DNA of 64,000 bases, from assembly GCF_000219215.1 (NCBI RefSeq), contig NC_015726.1:1798001-1862000 (forward strand), read 5' to 3'. The position numbers and the translations under genes were made by a program. Within the stretch, counting starts at the first letter, position 1, and each line of letters starts with the position of its first letter. Of the stretch, positions 42,704-52,312 are shown in pieces. The stretch is from Cupriavidus necator N-1. Lineage in GTDB: Bacteria > Pseudomonadota > Gammaproteobacteria > Burkholderiales > Burkholderiaceae. Under the pieces are notes generated by a model. That model saw nothing but the letters and a program-made list of their open reading frames with translations. It did no database searches and was not told the DNA's origin.

Positions 42704-43825
42704 ATGAAGGACCCTCATCAGACCACCATCCAGGCCGCGCGTGTCCATGAACCGGGTGGCCGGTTCCGCCTCGACACGATTGCGCGCCCAGCCTTGCTGC
42801 GCCCCACCGATGTGCTGATCGACGTGAAGGCGGCGGGCGTGGTGCCCAACCTGCGCAACGTGATGAGCAACTACGGCGAACGCGCCTACCTGACCGTACC
42901 GGACCTGCCCGCGATCTACGGCCTGGATACCGCCGGCGTCGTGGCGGAAGTGGGCAGCCAGGTAACCGGCGTGGTCCCCGGCGACCGCGTCTATATCAAC
43001 CCGGGGCGCTCGTGCGGTTCCTGCCATGCGTGCCGGACCGGCGAGCCGATCAATTGCACGGCTTACACCTTCCAGGGCTATTTCGGCTTCGGGCCGGAGT
43101 CGAAGCGGATGTACCAGCAGTATCCATATGGCGGCTTCAGTGAATTCGCCACCGCGCCTGCGGATGGCTTGGTCAAGCTGCCCGACGCGATCACCTTCGA
43201 ACAGGCCGCGCGTTTCGGCTACCTGGGTACGGCGTACTCCGGCCTGCGCAAGGCCGGCGTTGCAGCAGGCCGCACGGTATTGATCAGCGGCGCTACAGGC
43301 ACGCTCGGGCTCGGCGCCGTGCAGATCGCGCGGGCCATGGGCGCTACCCGGATCCTGTGCATGGCGCGCAATGTCGACTTGCTGGAACGCGTCCGCGCGT
43401 TGGACCCGCAGCGTATTCGCATCCTTTCCTATGGCACGCAACCTCTCGCCGACTGGGTTCGCGCCGAGACGGACGGCATTGGCGCCGATGCCTTTGTCGA
43501 TGCCATCGGCCCCGGCGCCTCGCACCAGATCACGCTGGACGGTATCGCGGGCCTCCGGCGTGGCGGCCGCATGGTGGAAATCGGGGCGATGTCGGACCCG
43601 TTGCCCGTCAACCTGCACCAACTGATGTGCGCGCAGGTCAGCCTGGTCGGATCACTCTGGTTCTCGGTGGCCGAAGGCCAGGAACTTGCCGCCATGGCTG
43701 CGGCAGGCACGCTCGACCTCACGGTCTTCGAGCACCAGCGGTTCGGCCTGCACCAGGTCAATGAAGCCCTCGCCACCGCCGAGAAGCGCGCTGGCGGATT
43801 TGTCAACGTGGTTGTCGTGCAATGA
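42704..43825 (+). CDS. MDR-superfamily zinc-type quinone/enone oxidoreductase
   Basis: A 373-aa medium-chain dehydrogenase/reductase. The structural-zinc cysteines are in RSCGSCHACRTGEPINC (about residues 105-120) and the NAD(P)-binding glycine motif is ISGATGTLGLGAVQIAR (about residue 195). The first catalytic-zinc cysteine is not evident (KAAGVVPNLRNV), so it is unlike an alcohol dehydrogenase. It may reduce a C=C bond next to a carbonyl. In a coumarin-type pathway this fits an 8-hydroxycoumarin reductase, which is inference. GGAGGAGATGAACGA precedes the ATG. Confidence 0.83.
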   Translation: MKDPHQTTIQAARVHEPGGRFRLDTIARPALLRPTDVLIDVKAAGVVPNLRNVMSNYGERAYLTVPDLPAIYGLDTAGVVAEVGSQVTGVVPGDRVYINPGRSCGSCHACRTGEPINCTAYTFQGYFGFGPESKRMYQQYPYGGFSEFATAPADGLVKLPDAITFEQAARFGYLGTAYSGLRKAGVAAGRTVLISGATGTLGLGAVQIARAMGATRILCMARNVDLLERVRALDPQRIRILSYGTQPLADWVRAETDGIGADAFVDAIGPGASHQITLDGIAGLRRGGRMVEIGAMSDPLPVNLHQLMCAQVSLVGSLWFSVAEGQELAAMAAAGTLDLTVFEHQRFGLHQVNEALATAEKRAGGFVNVVVVQ

Positions 43826-43862
43826 ACCGGCAACCAATCTTCAACGGATTCAGGAGCAAGCA

Positions 43863-44393
43863 ATGGTAAGACGCATCGTCACCGGCGAGCGCGACGGCCG
43901 TTCCGTGGTTGTCTCGGACGGCCCCGTGTCCACCACCCACGACTATGCCGCGGTCCCCGGCTTCCAGACCACGCTGGCGTGGGCCACGCAGGCTGTACCG
44001 TCGCTGCCGCAGGACGGCACCGATCCGGTCGTGACGGTCAGGTCGGTCACGCCCGACCCGCACGGAACGCGCCTGATCGTCGTGCAGTTCCCGCCCGACA
44101 GCGTGATGGCATCGCCGCAGTTCGATCCCGTGGCGGCAGGCGAGGAATATGCGCGCCACCTGCCCGGGCTGGCTGAAGCCTTCGAGCCGGATGGCTCCGG
44201 CATGCACAAGACCCGGTCGGTCGACTACGACATCATCGTTTCGGGTGAGCTCTGGCTGGAAGTGGATGGCGGGGAAACCCGTCACCTCAAGGCGGGCGAT
44301 ATCGTCATCCAGAACGGCACGCGGCACGCCTGGCGCAACCGCAGCGAGCAGCCAGCCGTCATGGTGGCGGTGCTGATTGGGGCCGACAGGTAA
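43863..44393 (+). CDS. Cupin domain protein in the mhp operon
   Basis: A 176-aa cupin. A variable N-terminal half precedes a barrel with HKTRSVDYDIIVSGELWLEV (about residues 116-135) and LKAGDIVIQNGTRHAWRN. The motif-2 histidine is present in GTRHAW. Motif 1 is altered, with His116 and Asp rather than a paired HxH. AGGAGCAAGCA precedes the ATG at 43863. It may stabilise or isomerise a ring-cleavage intermediate; no reaction is evident. It is followed by a hairpin and then the hemerythrin gene. Confidence 0.8.
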   Translation: MVRRIVTGERDGRSVVVSDGPVSTTHDYAAVPGFQTTLAWATQAVPSLPQDGTDPVVTVRSVTPDPHGTRLIVVQFPPDSVMASPQFDPVAAGEEYARHLPGLAEAFEPDGSGMHKTRSVDYDIIVSGELWLEVDGGETRHLKAGDIVIQNGTRHAWRNRSEQPAVMVAVLIGADR

Positions 44394-44421
44394 AGGGGTA
44401 AAGGCTGAAGCAGCTCACGTT

Positions 44422-44451
44422 GGGATCGGTGGCGCCAGTGCCACCGATCCC
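44422..44451 (+). terminator. Intra-operon hairpin between cupin and hemerythrin genes
   Basis: A perfect 12-bp stem, GGGATCGGTGGC (44422-44433) and GCCACCGATCCC (44440-44451), with loop GCCAGT. There is no T-run. In the middle of the operon it could attenuate transcription or protect the upstream mRNA, giving less hemerythrin/mhp product than porin/MDR/cupin. Confidence 0.6.
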
Positions 44452-44500
44452 AGGCCGCGGCATATTGGTGCCGCTGGCGAGCTTGCCGGGAGGGTTTGCA

Positions 44501-45010
44501 ATGAAAGATACATCGGATATCGGCACGCCGCCGCCCACCGCGGACGAGTGCCTGGAACTCGCATGGACGGATGCCATGCTGGTGGGCCATGGGCCGATCG
44601 ACGCGGAGCACCAGGAGTTCGTTGAGGTGGTGAACGCACTGGCCCACTGCTCGGCGGACACGGCGGCAGCGTGCCTGCAGGACCTGGAGGCGCATGTGCA
44701 TTCGCATTTCGCCGTCGAGAAGGCGTGGATGGAGAAGACGGATTTCCCAGCCGCCGATTGCCATATCGACGAGCACGAGCGTGTCATCGACGCCGTGCAG
44801 AAAGTCAACGCCAGGCTGCTGCTCGGCGAACTCGGGCTGCAGGACCTCAGGCGGCTCGCCAAGGCGCTGGCGGACTGGTTTCCCGCGCACGCAGCCTATA
44901 TGGATTCGGCGTTGTCCGCCTGGATCAACAAGAAGACCTACGGTGGTGCACCGGTCGTGCTCCGGCGCGATCTCCACGTAGACCAGCGTCACGCCGAGGC
45001 GGGAGCATAA
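44501..45010 (+). CDS. Bacteriohemerythrin-like O2-binding protein
   Basis: A 169-aa hemerythrin-domain protein. The di-iron ligand pattern is visible: VGHGPIDAEHQEFVEVVN, HVHSHFAVEKAWMEK and CHIDEHERVIDAVQ, with the last ligands near WFPAHAAYMDSAL. CGGGAGGGTTTGCA precedes the ATG at 44501. The next gene, mhpB, starts 2 bp after its stop. Hemerythrins store or sense O2. Placement directly before an O2-using extradiol dioxygenase suggests oxygen delivery or sensing for the pathway. This is inference. Confidence 0.82.
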   Translation: MKDTSDIGTPPPTADECLELAWTDAMLVGHGPIDAEHQEFVEVVNALAHCSADTAAACLQDLEAHVHSHFAVEKAWMEKTDFPAADCHIDEHERVIDAVQKVNARLLLGELGLQDLRRLAKALADWFPAHAAYMDSALSAWINKKTYGGAPVVLRRDLHVDQRHAEAGA

Positions 45011-45012
45011 GC

Positions 45013-45954
45013 ATGCCACTTCACCTTGAATGCCTCTCGCACACCCCGCTGCACGGCTATTTCGACCCGGCGCCGGAGATCCTTGCTGAAGTCGAGCGTG
45101 TGCAGGCCGCCGCCCGTGCCCGCGTCGAAGCCTTCGATCCCGAGCTGGTGATTGCCTTCGTGCCGGACCATTACAACGGCTTCTTCTACGACCTCATGCC
45201 GCAGTTCTGTGTCGGCGTGGCCGCCAGCGCGGTAGGCGACTTCAAGAGCCTGGCTGGCCCGCTGTCGGTCCCGTCCGATACGGCGCTGGCACTGGCGCAG
45301 GCGGCGCTGGATGCTGATGTGGACGTGGCGGTCTCGTACCGCATGCAGGTCGACCATGGCTGCGCGCAGGCGTTGGAAGTACTGACCGGCAGCCTCGATC
45401 GCTATCCGGTGGTTCCGGTATTCATCAACTCGGTGGCTCCGCCGATGGCGAGCTGCCGGCGCGCCCGGTTGCTGGGCGATGCCATCGGCCGCTTTGCCGG
45501 GCGTCTCGGCAAGCGCGTACTGGTGGTGGGATCGGGCGGCATTTCGCATGAGCCGCCCGTGCCGGAAATTGCCACGGCCACGCCGGAGAACGTCGAGCGG
45601 CTGATTGCCGGACGCCATCCCAGCCCGGAATCGCGTGCCGCGCGGCAGGCCCGCACGTTTGCCGCCGCGCAGGCGTTTGCCGCTGGCGAGAGCCACCTGC
45701 ACGCGCTCAATCCCGAATGGGACCGCGCTTTCCTCGACACGCTGGAGAGCGGGAACCTCACGGCCGTGGATGGCATGACCAACCACGCGATCACCCGCGA
45801 TGGCGGCAAGTCCGGCCACGAGATCCGGACCTGGATCGCCGCCTTTGCCGCGCTGGCGGCACACGGATCGTACCGGGCCGAACGCGACTACTACCGGGCC
45901 ATTCCCGAATGGATTGCCGGCTTTGCCGTCATGCACGCACGGCCGGCCGCCTGA
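45013..45954 (+). CDS. mhpB: 2,3-dihydroxyphenylpropionate 1,2-dioxygenase (class III extradiol)
   Basis: A 313-aa class III (LigB-type) extradiol dioxygenase of MhpB length. Histidine-rich sites include [13 protein letters not shown] at the start, [19 protein letters not shown] (about residue 50) and [16 protein letters not shown] (about residue 105). [14 protein letters not shown] is also typical. It cleaves the catechol ring of 2,3-dihydroxyphenylpropionate next to the hydroxyls (meta cleavage). The genes mhpD, F, E and C follow, which supports the substrate. The start is ATG at 45013, two bases after the hemerythrin stop. Confidence 0.9.
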   Translation: MPLHLECLSHTPLHGYFDPAPEILAEVERVQAAARARVEAFDPELVIAFVPDHYNGFFYDLMPQFCVGVAASAVGDFKSLAGPLSVPSDTALALAQAALDADVDVAVSYRMQVDHGCAQALEVLTGSLDRYPVVPVFINSVAPPMASCRRARLLGDAIGRFAGRLGKRVLVVGSGGISHEPPVPEIATATPENVERLIAGRHPSPESRAARQARTFAAAQAFAAGESHLHALNPEWDRAFLDTLESGNLTAVDGMTNHAITRDGGKSGHEIRTWIAAFAALAAHGSYRAERDYYRAIPEWIAGFAVMHARPAA

Positions 45955-45983
45955 GGCCAAACCTGATTAGCAAGGACACTGAC

Positions 45984-46775
45984 ATGACCATCCCACAAAC
46001 CGTGCTCGCGCTCGCCGAACGCCTGCGCCGGGCCGAAGAGAGCCGCACTCCGGTCGCACCGCTGCGCGCGGAGATTGCCGCTGACGACGTCGCCACGGCT
46101 TATGCCGTGCAAAGCGCCAACGTCGAGGCCTGGCGCGCGCAGGGCCGCCGCGTGGTCGGCCGCAAGATCGGGCTGACCTCGCTCGCGGTCCAGCGCCAGC
46201 TCGGCGTGGACCAGCCTGACTTTGGCACCTTGTTCGCCGACATGGTCTACGGCGACGACGAACCCATCCCCACTGCGCGCACGCTGCAGCCCAAGGTCGA
46301 GGCTGAAGTGGCGCTGGTGCTCAAGCGCGACATCACCGCTCACGATGCCACTGTGGTGGACCTGATCAATGCGGTCGACTACGTGCTGCCGGCCATCGAA
46401 GTGGTGGGCAGCCGTATCGAAAATTGGAACATCTCCTTTGTCGACACGGTCGCTGACAACGCTTCCAGCGGCCTCGTGGTGCTGGGCGCGGTGCCGGTGC
46501 CGCTGTCCGGCCTGGATCTGAAAGGCGTGCAGATGGAGATGTTCCGGGGCGAGCAGCGCGTCTCGGCCGGCAAGGGCGCCGATTGCCTGGGGCATCCCCT
46601 GAATGCCGCGGTGTGGCTGGCCCGCACGCTGGCATCGCTGGGCGATCCGCTGCGCGCCGGCGATCTCGTCCTGACTGGTGCGCTCGGGCCGATGGTGGCC
46701 GTTGAACCCGGCCAGTGCTACGAAGCGCGTATCAGTGGTATAGGCAGCGTCCGTGCGACGTTCGCCGCAGAATGA
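45984..46775 (+). CDS. mhpD: 2-keto-4-pentenoate hydratase
   Basis: A 263-aa hydratase of the fumarylacetoacetate-hydrolase fold. Landmarks are [30 protein letters not shown], the metal-binding [13 protein letters not shown] and [13 protein letters not shown]. It adds water to 2-hydroxypenta-2,4-dienoate to give 4-hydroxy-2-oxovalerate. It lies 29 bp after mhpB and before mhpF. Gene order here is B-D-F-E-C rather than the B-C-D-F-E of E. coli. Confidence 0.92.
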   Translation: MTIPQTVLALAERLRRAEESRTPVAPLRAEIAADDVATAYAVQSANVEAWRAQGRRVVGRKIGLTSLAVQRQLGVDQPDFGTLFADMVYGDDEPIPTARTLQPKVEAEVALVLKRDITAHDATVVDLINAVDYVLPAIEVVGSRIENWNISFVDTVADNASSGLVVLGAVPVPLSGLDLKGVQMEMFRGEQRVSAGKGADCLGHPLNAAVWLARTLASLGDPLRAGDLVLTGALGPMVAVEPGQCYEARISGIGSVRATFAAE

Positions 46776-46788
46776 AAGAGAGAACGAC

Positions 46789-47757
46789 ATGACTTCCAGG
46801 AAACTCAAGGCAGCGATCATTGGCTCGGGCAATATCGGAACCGACCTGATGATCAAGATCCTGCGCCACGGCAGGCATCTGGAGATAGCGGCAATGGTCG
46901 GCATCGATCCGGCCTCCGACGGACTGGCCCGCGCCGCGCGCCTGGGCGTCGCTACCACGCACGAAGGCGCCGAAGGGCTGATCCGCCTGCCGGTCTTCGA
47001 TGATATCGACTTTGTGTTCGATGCCACCTCCGCCGGCGCGCATGTGAAGAACGATGCGCTGCTGCGCGAGCGCAAGCCTGGCCTGCGCATGATCGATCTG
47101 ACGCCCGCCGCGATCGGGCCGTATTGCGTGCCGGTGGTCAACCTCGATGCGCATCTGGAGGCGTCCAACGTCAACATGGTCACCTGCGGCGGCCAGGCCA
47201 CGATCCCCATCGTGGCCGCGGTCTCGCGCGTGGCGAAGGTCCACTACGCGGAGATCGTCGCGTCGATCAGCAGCAAGTCCGCCGGCCCGGGCACACGCGC
47301 AAACATCGATGAGTTCACCGAGACTACCTCCAAAGCGATCGAAACCGTTGGCGGTGCCGCCCGGGGCAAGGCCATCATCGTGCTGAATCCCGCCGAGCCG
47401 CCGCTGATGATGCGGGACACGGTGTACACGCTGTCGGAACTCGCCGACCGCGACAAGATTGAGGCATCCATCGAAGAGATGGTGCGCGCGGTCCATGCCT
47501 ATGTGCCCGGCTACCGTCTCAAGCAGACCGTGCAGTTCGACGAGATTCCGGCCAGCGCACCGCTGAACATTGCTGGCCTGGGCCGTTTCAGCGGCCTGAA
47601 GACTTCGGCCTTTATCGAAGTGGAAGGCGCCGCCCATTACCTGCCTGCCTACGCCGGCAACCTCGACATCATGACTTCCGCCGCCCTGGCGACCGCCGAA
47701 CGGATGGCGCAATCGCTGCTGAGCGCCAAAGAGACCACCGCAGGAGCCCTCGCATGA
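46789..47757 (+). CDS. mhpF: Acetaldehyde dehydrogenase (acylating)
   Basis: A 322-aa enzyme. The NAD-binding motif [16 protein letters not shown] is near the N-terminus, the catalytic cysteine in [12 protein letters not shown] (about residue 128), and [12 protein letters not shown] and [16 protein letters not shown] further on. It converts acetaldehyde released by MhpE to acetyl-CoA and normally forms a channelling complex with it. The mhpE ATG overlaps its stop codon (ATGA), consistent with a stoichiometric complex. Confidence 0.94.
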   Translation: MTSRKLKAAIIGSGNIGTDLMIKILRHGRHLEIAAMVGIDPASDGLARAARLGVATTHEGAEGLIRLPVFDDIDFVFDATSAGAHVKNDALLRERKPGLRMIDLTPAAIGPYCVPVVNLDAHLEASNVNMVTCGGQATIPIVAAVSRVAKVHYAEIVASISSKSAGPGTRANIDEFTETTSKAIETVGGAARGKAIIVLNPAEPPLMMRDTVYTLSELADRDKIEASIEEMVRAVHAYVPGYRLKQTVQFDEIPASAPLNIAGLGRFSGLKTSAFIEVEGAAHYLPAYAGNLDIMTSAALATAERMAQSLLSAKETTAGALA

Positions 47758-48788
47758 GCACCCCGAGCAAGAAACTCTATATCTCCGACGTAACGCTGCG
47801 CGATGGCAGTCATGCGGTCCGCCACCAGTATTCGATCCAGAACGTCCAGGACATCGCGCGCGCGCTGGACCGCGCCAGGGTCGACAGCATCGAAGTCGCG
47901 CATGGAGATGGCCTGCAAGGGTCTAGCTTCAACTACGGCTTCGGTGCGCACAGCGATCTCGAATGGATCGCCGCCGTCGCCGAGGTGGTGGAGCACGCGA
48001 AGATTGCCACGCTCCTGCTGCCCGGTATCGGTACCATGCACGACCTGAGGGCCGCCTACGATGCCGGCGCGCGCGTGGTCCGCGTCGCCACGCACTGCAC
48101 CGAGGCCGACATCTCGAAGCAGCACATCGAGTATGCGCGCGAACTCGGCATGGACACGGTCGGCTTCCTGATGATGAGCCACATGACCACGCCGGAGAAT
48201 CTCGCCGTCGAGGCGAAGAGAATGGAAAGCTACGGCGCGACCTGCATCTACGTGGTCGACTCCGGCGGCGCGCTGACGATGAACGATGTGCGCGCGCGCT
48301 TCCGTGCGCTCAAGGACGTGCTGAACGCGGACACGCAGACCGGGATGCATGCGCACCACAACCTGTCGCTCGGCGTCGCCAACTCGATCGTAGCCGTCGA
48401 GGAGGGCTGCGATCGCATCGACGCATCGCTGGCCGGCATGGGGGCCGGGGCGGGCAATGCGCCGCTGGAGGTATTCATCGCCGCGGCAGAACGCCTCGGC
48501 TGGAACCATGGCACCGACCTGTACGCGCTGATGGACGCGGCCGACGACATCGTGCGCCCGCTCCAGGACCGCCCGGTGCGCGTGGACCGCGAAACACTCG
48601 CGCTTGGCTATGCCGGTGTCTATTCGAGCTTCCTGCGTCACTCTGAAGTGGCGGCGAAGAAGTATGGCCTGAAGACGGTCGACATCCTTGTCGAGCTGGG
48701 CCGGCGCCGCATGGTTGGCGGCCAGGAGGACATGATCGTCGATGTTGCGCTGGACCTCAGCAAGCGCGCGTCCGAAGCGCGGCAGTGA
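47754..48788 (+). CDS. mhpE: 4-hydroxy-2-oxovalerate aldolase
   Basis: A 344-aa class II aldolase of the HMGL-like TIM-barrel family. Landmarks are [15 protein letters not shown] (metal and catalytic residues), the GDGLQGSS loop, [14 protein letters not shown] with metal-binding histidines, and the C-terminal communication domain ([16 protein letters not shown]). It splits 4-hydroxy-2-oxovalerate into pyruvate and acetaldehyde. It overlaps mhpF by four bases. Confidence 0.94.
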   Translation: MSTPSKKLYISDVTLRDGSHAVRHQYSIQNVQDIARALDRARVDSIEVAHGDGLQGSSFNYGFGAHSDLEWIAAVAEVVEHAKIATLLLPGIGTMHDLRAAYDAGARVVRVATHCTEADISKQHIEYARELGMDTVGFLMMSHMTTPENLAVEAKRMESYGATCIYVVDSGGALTMNDVRARFRALKDVLNADTQTGMHAHHNLSLGVANSIVAVEEGCDRIDASLAGMGAGAGNAPLEVFIAAAERLGWNHGTDLYALMDAADDIVRPLQDRPVRVDRETLALGYAGVYSSFLRHSEVAAKKYGLKTVDILVELGRRRMVGGQEDMIVDVALDLSKRASEARQ

Positions 48789-48804
48789 CAAGAAGGAACA
48801 CCAC

Positions 48805-49674
48805 ATGAATGCGACAGCACAGGCTATCACGGAAGCCTCGACGAGCCGGTTCGTCTCCGTGCAGGACGGAGAGACCACTTTCCGGATTCACTACAACGAT
48901 GCCGGGTCGGGGACCGAGACCGTCGTCATGCTGCATGGCTCGGGGCCAGGTGCAAGTGGCTGGGCCAACTTCAGCCGCAATGTCGAGCCACTGGTGGCGG
49001 CAGGCTACCGCGTGCTGCTGGTGGATTGTCCGGGGTGGAGCAAGAGCGATCCCGTGATCAGCACCGGTTCGCGCTCGGAGCTCAACGGCAGGGTGCTCAA
49101 GGCCGTGCTGGATGCCCTGGCGATCGAGCGGGTGCATATCATCGGCAATTCAATGGGCGGCCATAGCGCCGTTGCCTTTGCGCTGGCCAATCCGCGGCGC
49201 ATCGGCAAGCTCGTCCTGATGGGCGGAGGCACCGGCGGCCCGAGCCAGTTCGTGCCGATGCCGACTGAGGGCATCAAGTTGCTGAACGGCCTCTATCGTG
49301 AGCCGACCATCGAAAACTTGAGGCGGATGATGAGCGTCTTCGTCTATGACGCGAGCGCACTCACGGAAGAACTGATGCAGGCCCGCCTGGACAATATGCT
49401 GGCGCGGTGCGATCACCTTGAGAACTTCGTCAAGAGCCTGGCGGCGAATCCCAGGCAGTTCACGGACTACGGTTCGCGTCTGGGCGAGATTGCCGCGCCA
49501 ACACTTGTCGTCTGGGGCCGGGACGACCGCTTCGTGCCGATGGATGTGGGTCTGCGCCTGCTCGCTGGTATTCCGGATGCGCGGATGCATATCTTCAACC
49601 GGTGCGGGCATTGGGCGCAATGGGAGCATGCCGAGGCATTCAACCGGATGGTGGTTGATTTCCTCGCCCATTGA
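48805..49674 (+). CDS. mhpC: Alpha/beta hydrolase, MhpC-type C-C bond hydrolase
   Basis: A 289-aa hydrolase with oxyanion-loop [17 protein letters not shown], nucleophile Ser in [12 protein letters not shown], Asp in [11 protein letters not shown] and His in [13 protein letters not shown]. These are the hallmarks of meta-cleavage-product hydrolases (MhpC, BphD). It would cut the MhpB product, 2-hydroxy-6-oxonona-2,4-dienedioate, into 2-hydroxypentadienoate and succinate. It follows mhpE after 16 bp and ends the main run of mhp genes. Confidence 0.92.
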   Translation: MNATAQAITEASTSRFVSVQDGETTFRIHYNDAGSGTETVVMLHGSGPGASGWANFSRNVEPLVAAGYRVLLVDCPGWSKSDPVISTGSRSELNGRVLKAVLDALAIERVHIIGNSMGGHSAVAFALANPRRIGKLVLMGGGTGGPSQFVPMPTEGIKLLNGLYREPTIENLRRMMSVFVYDASALTEELMQARLDNMLARCDHLENFVKSLAANPRQFTDYGSRLGEIAAPTLVVWGRDDRFVPMDVGLRLLAGIPDARMHIFNRCGHWAQWEHAEAFNRMVVDFLAH

Positions 49675-49833
49675 ATCTTCCTGCGGCGTGGGGAGGGCGC
49701 AAGCTTGCGTTCGCCCCGAAGACTCGGACAAGGCCGTCGACTGTGACCATTGATGAAGCCGCCGGCCTGGTCCTTGCCATATGTGTGAGTCCATTCAGAC
49801 TGGCAGCAGTTTGATTGTCAACAGGAGGCGAAC

Positions 49834-50577
49834 ATGCTGATGAAGGGAAAGGTCGGCCTGGTGACCGGCGGTGGCTCAGGCATGGGGCGGGCGGCTGCGC
49901 TGGCGCTGGCGCGTGAAGGCGCGCATGTCGTGCTGGCGGGCCGCTCCGAGGAAAGGCTCGCCGCCGTACGCGACGAGATCCTCAGGAACGCGGGACAGGC
50001 TGAAATCAGGATCACCGACGCATCGCGTCGCGAAGACAATGAACAGCTCGTAGCGTTTATCGAATCCCGCTTCGGGCGATTGGACTTCGCCTTCAACAAC
50101 GCCGGTGGCCATGCCGATTTCAAGCCCATCGACCAGACTTCGGTAGATGAATCGGAGTGGGTGATTGACCTGAACTTCAAGGGCGTTTATTACGGCGTCA
50201 AGTACCAGGTCGAAGCAATGCTACGCCACGGCGGTGGCGCCATCGTCAACAACGCTTCGATTTTTGGGCTACGCGGGATGAACGGAATCGCCCATTACGT
50301 GGCGAGCAAGCACGCGGTTGTCGGTCTCACAAAGGCCGTCGCAAAGGAGTATGCCGGCCAGGGTATCCGCATCAACGCGGTGTGCCCAGGTGCGACGCAG
50401 ACGCCAAACTACATGCGCTCGACCAATGGCGATGTGCATCTGCTTGACGACATGATTCCGATGAAGCGGATCGGTCAGCCGGAGGAAGTTGCCGAAGCCG
50501 TTTTGTGGCTGCTCTCGGACAAGGCAGCCTATGTCACGGGTGCAACATTGTCGGTGGATGGCGGCATGACTAGCTGA
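49834..50577 (+). CDS. Short-chain dehydrogenase/reductase
   Basis: A 247-aa classical SDR. The cofactor motif GLVTGGGSGMGRAAAL is at the N-terminus, with NNAGG, catalytic Ser in VNNASIFGLRG, Tyr/Lys in YVASK, and a C-terminal GATLSVDGGMTS. The Arg after the first strand (LAGRSEERL) allows NADP. It lies 159 bp after mhpC and may be read with the operon or separately (GGAGGCGAAC precedes the start). It could oxidise a dihydrodiol or reduce a ketone in the same pathway; the substrate is unknown. Confidence 0.87.
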   Translation: MLMKGKVGLVTGGGSGMGRAAALALAREGAHVVLAGRSEERLAAVRDEILRNAGQAEIRITDASRREDNEQLVAFIESRFGRLDFAFNNAGGHADFKPIDQTSVDESEWVIDLNFKGVYYGVKYQVEAMLRHGGGAIVNNASIFGLRGMNGIAHYVASKHAVVGLTKAVAKEYAGQGIRINAVCPGATQTPNYMRSTNGDVHLLDDMIPMKRIGQPEEVAEAVLWLLSDKAAYVTGATLSVDGGMTS

Positions 50578-50653
50578 GCTTGTCGCCCTACGAGTCTCGG
50601 ACCGTTACCAGCGGCACACGGTCGACGACTGGCGCCTGCCAGCCGTAAATGCC

Positions 50654-52312
50654 TCACGCGGCGTCCGGCGCCCCCATCAGCGCCATTAGCGGCGCCATGC
50701 ATGGGCTGGCTGCCGCCAGCGCGCGCTGTTCGTCGAGGATGTCCTGCAGGATGGCATGCGTCGTATCCGGGTTGGCCAGCACTACGCGGAAAACGGCAAT
50801 CGGGCGGCCACCCCACTGTGTCGACATCAACTGCGTGCGCGATACGAACGAGCGGCCGGAATCGCGCTGCATTTCCTGAATGCTGATGGTCAGCGCATCC
50901 AGCGCTTCCAGGATCTTCTCGCGCCGGTCGGCCGAAGCCGTTGCCAGCGCGGCACGCACGGTCCCGGGCACATGGCGATAGGTCAGGATGCAAAGCTGCG
51001 GGTGGCTATCGAGCTCGAAATCCGGCTGCTGCGCAATCAGGGATGCAAAGTATTGAGCGTTATCGATGCTTCGATCGATCAACTGCGCCAACCCCTTGCG
51101 ACCGAGCAGATGAAGGTTCGCATAGAGCATGACTGCCGCCGCGCCGCGCGATCCTTCGAGCGTATGGCGCCCCAGGTCCACCGAGCCCTTGCGCACGATG
51201 TAGTTCGCATGCTGGATGATTTCCTGCGTCCACGCCGGGCTCCGGAACAGCACCATGCCGGCACCCATCGGCACGTAGAACTGTTTGTGCGCATCGATGA
51301 CGACGGAATCGGCACGCTCGATGCCCGCGAAGCGCCAGCGCTCGCGCTCCGACAGCAGTGTTGCGCCGCCCCATGCGGCATCCACGTGGAAATGACAGCC
51401 GGCCTCATGAGCAACATCCGCAATCGCGTCGAGTGGATCGACCGCGCCCGTCTCCGTCGTCCCCGCTATGCCGACGATCGCCATCGGCCGGATGTTGCGC
51501 TGCTGCAGGTCACGCAGGGTGTCGCGCAGCAGGTCGACGCGCATGCGACCGTCTGCATCGACCCCGACCGGCACGAGATTGTCGCGCCCGATGCCAAGGA
51601 CGTCGGCTGCCTTTCGCAACGAGTAGTGCCCGCGCTCCGAGACGACGATCGCAAGCCCGTCATGGCCGTAATGGCGCAGCGCAGCCACCAGTCCGGCGCG
51701 ATGGATGCCGGCGAAGCCATCACGCGCGCCCAGCAACTTGTTGCGGCTCGCCCATAGCGCGGTGAGGTTGGCGACCGTGCCGCCAGAACAGATCGCGCCG
51801 AGCGCGTGGTCGGCATCGTGCAGCCATCTCGCATAGAACGCGCTGTCCTGCGCAAATACCAGCTTGTGCAGCATGCCGACGACCTGGCGCTCGAGTCCTG
51901 TCAGCGCGCCCGACGTCTCGAGCTTCACAACGTTCTGGTTCAGCGCTGCCACCACCTTGGCCAGCGAGGGCATGAACGACGGCAGCGACGACGTCATGTG
52001 TCCGACGAAAGTAGGCGATGCCACGGGCATCACGTGCCGAAACACGTCGTTGAGCAGATGATCGGCGTGCGCTTGCGGCGATGTCGGAGTCTCGGGCAGC
52101 TCAACCGACGCGAACACCGCCTCGCGTGTGGCGCACGCGCCAACCGGATCAAAACGCTCGCCCGCAAAGAAATCCGCCGGATGCTCGGCGATCAATCGCT
52201 CGAGCGATTCGAATGCACCCAGATCCGCGTCGAACCAGCGCAAGGGGCAGTCGTCGCCCCCGTCCGTGCTTTGTGAGGTCTCTTCGCGAGAGATGTCCGG
52301 CTTCATTTTCAT
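50654..52312 (-). CDS. Pyridoxal-phosphate decarboxylase, PanP/glutamate-decarboxylase-like
   Basis: A 552-aa group II PLP decarboxylase. PLP-binding landmarks are GAICSGGTVANLTALWASR, HFHVDAAWGGATLL and the Schiff-base lysine in VIDAHKQFYVPMGAG. Length and C-terminus (QLMSTQWGGRPIAVFRVVL) resemble the putative aspartate 1-decarboxylase PanP and diaminobutyrate decarboxylases. The ATG at 52312 is preferred over a TTG four codons earlier. It converges on the SDR gene and has no close partner, so its substrate (aspartate, glutamate or diaminobutyrate) is open. Confidence 0.85.
   Translation of the reverse strand: MKMKPDISREETSQSTDGGDDCPLRWFDADLGAFESLERLIAEHPADFFAGERFDPVGACATREAVFASVELPETPTSPQAHADHLLNDVFRHVMPVASPTFVGHMTSSLPSFMPSLAKVVAALNQNVVKLETSGALTGLERQVVGMLHKLVFAQDSAFYARWLHDADHALGAICSGGTVANLTALWASRNKLLGARDGFAGIHRAGLVAALRHYGHDGLAIVVSERGHYSLRKAADVLGIGRDNLVPVGVDADGRMRVDLLRDTLRDLQQRNIRPMAIVGIAGTTETGAVDPLDAIADVAHEAGCHFHVDAAWGGATLLSERERWRFAGIERADSVVIDAHKQFYVPMGAGMVLFRSPAWTQEIIQHANYIVRKGSVDLGRHTLEGSRGAAAVMLYANLHLLGRKGLAQLIDRSIDNAQYFASLIAQQPDFELDSHPQLCILTYRHVPGTVRAALATASADRREKILEALDALTISIQEMQRDSGRSFVSRTQLMSTQWGGRPIAVFRVVLANPDTTHAILQDILDEQRALAAASPCMAPLMALMGAPDAA

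Noticed and set aside
44671..45954. A long plus-strand frame that seems to fuse hemerythrin and mhpB
   Set aside because: The first third is the hemerythrin gene read out of frame. The MhpB sequence begins at the ATG at 45013 with its own start.
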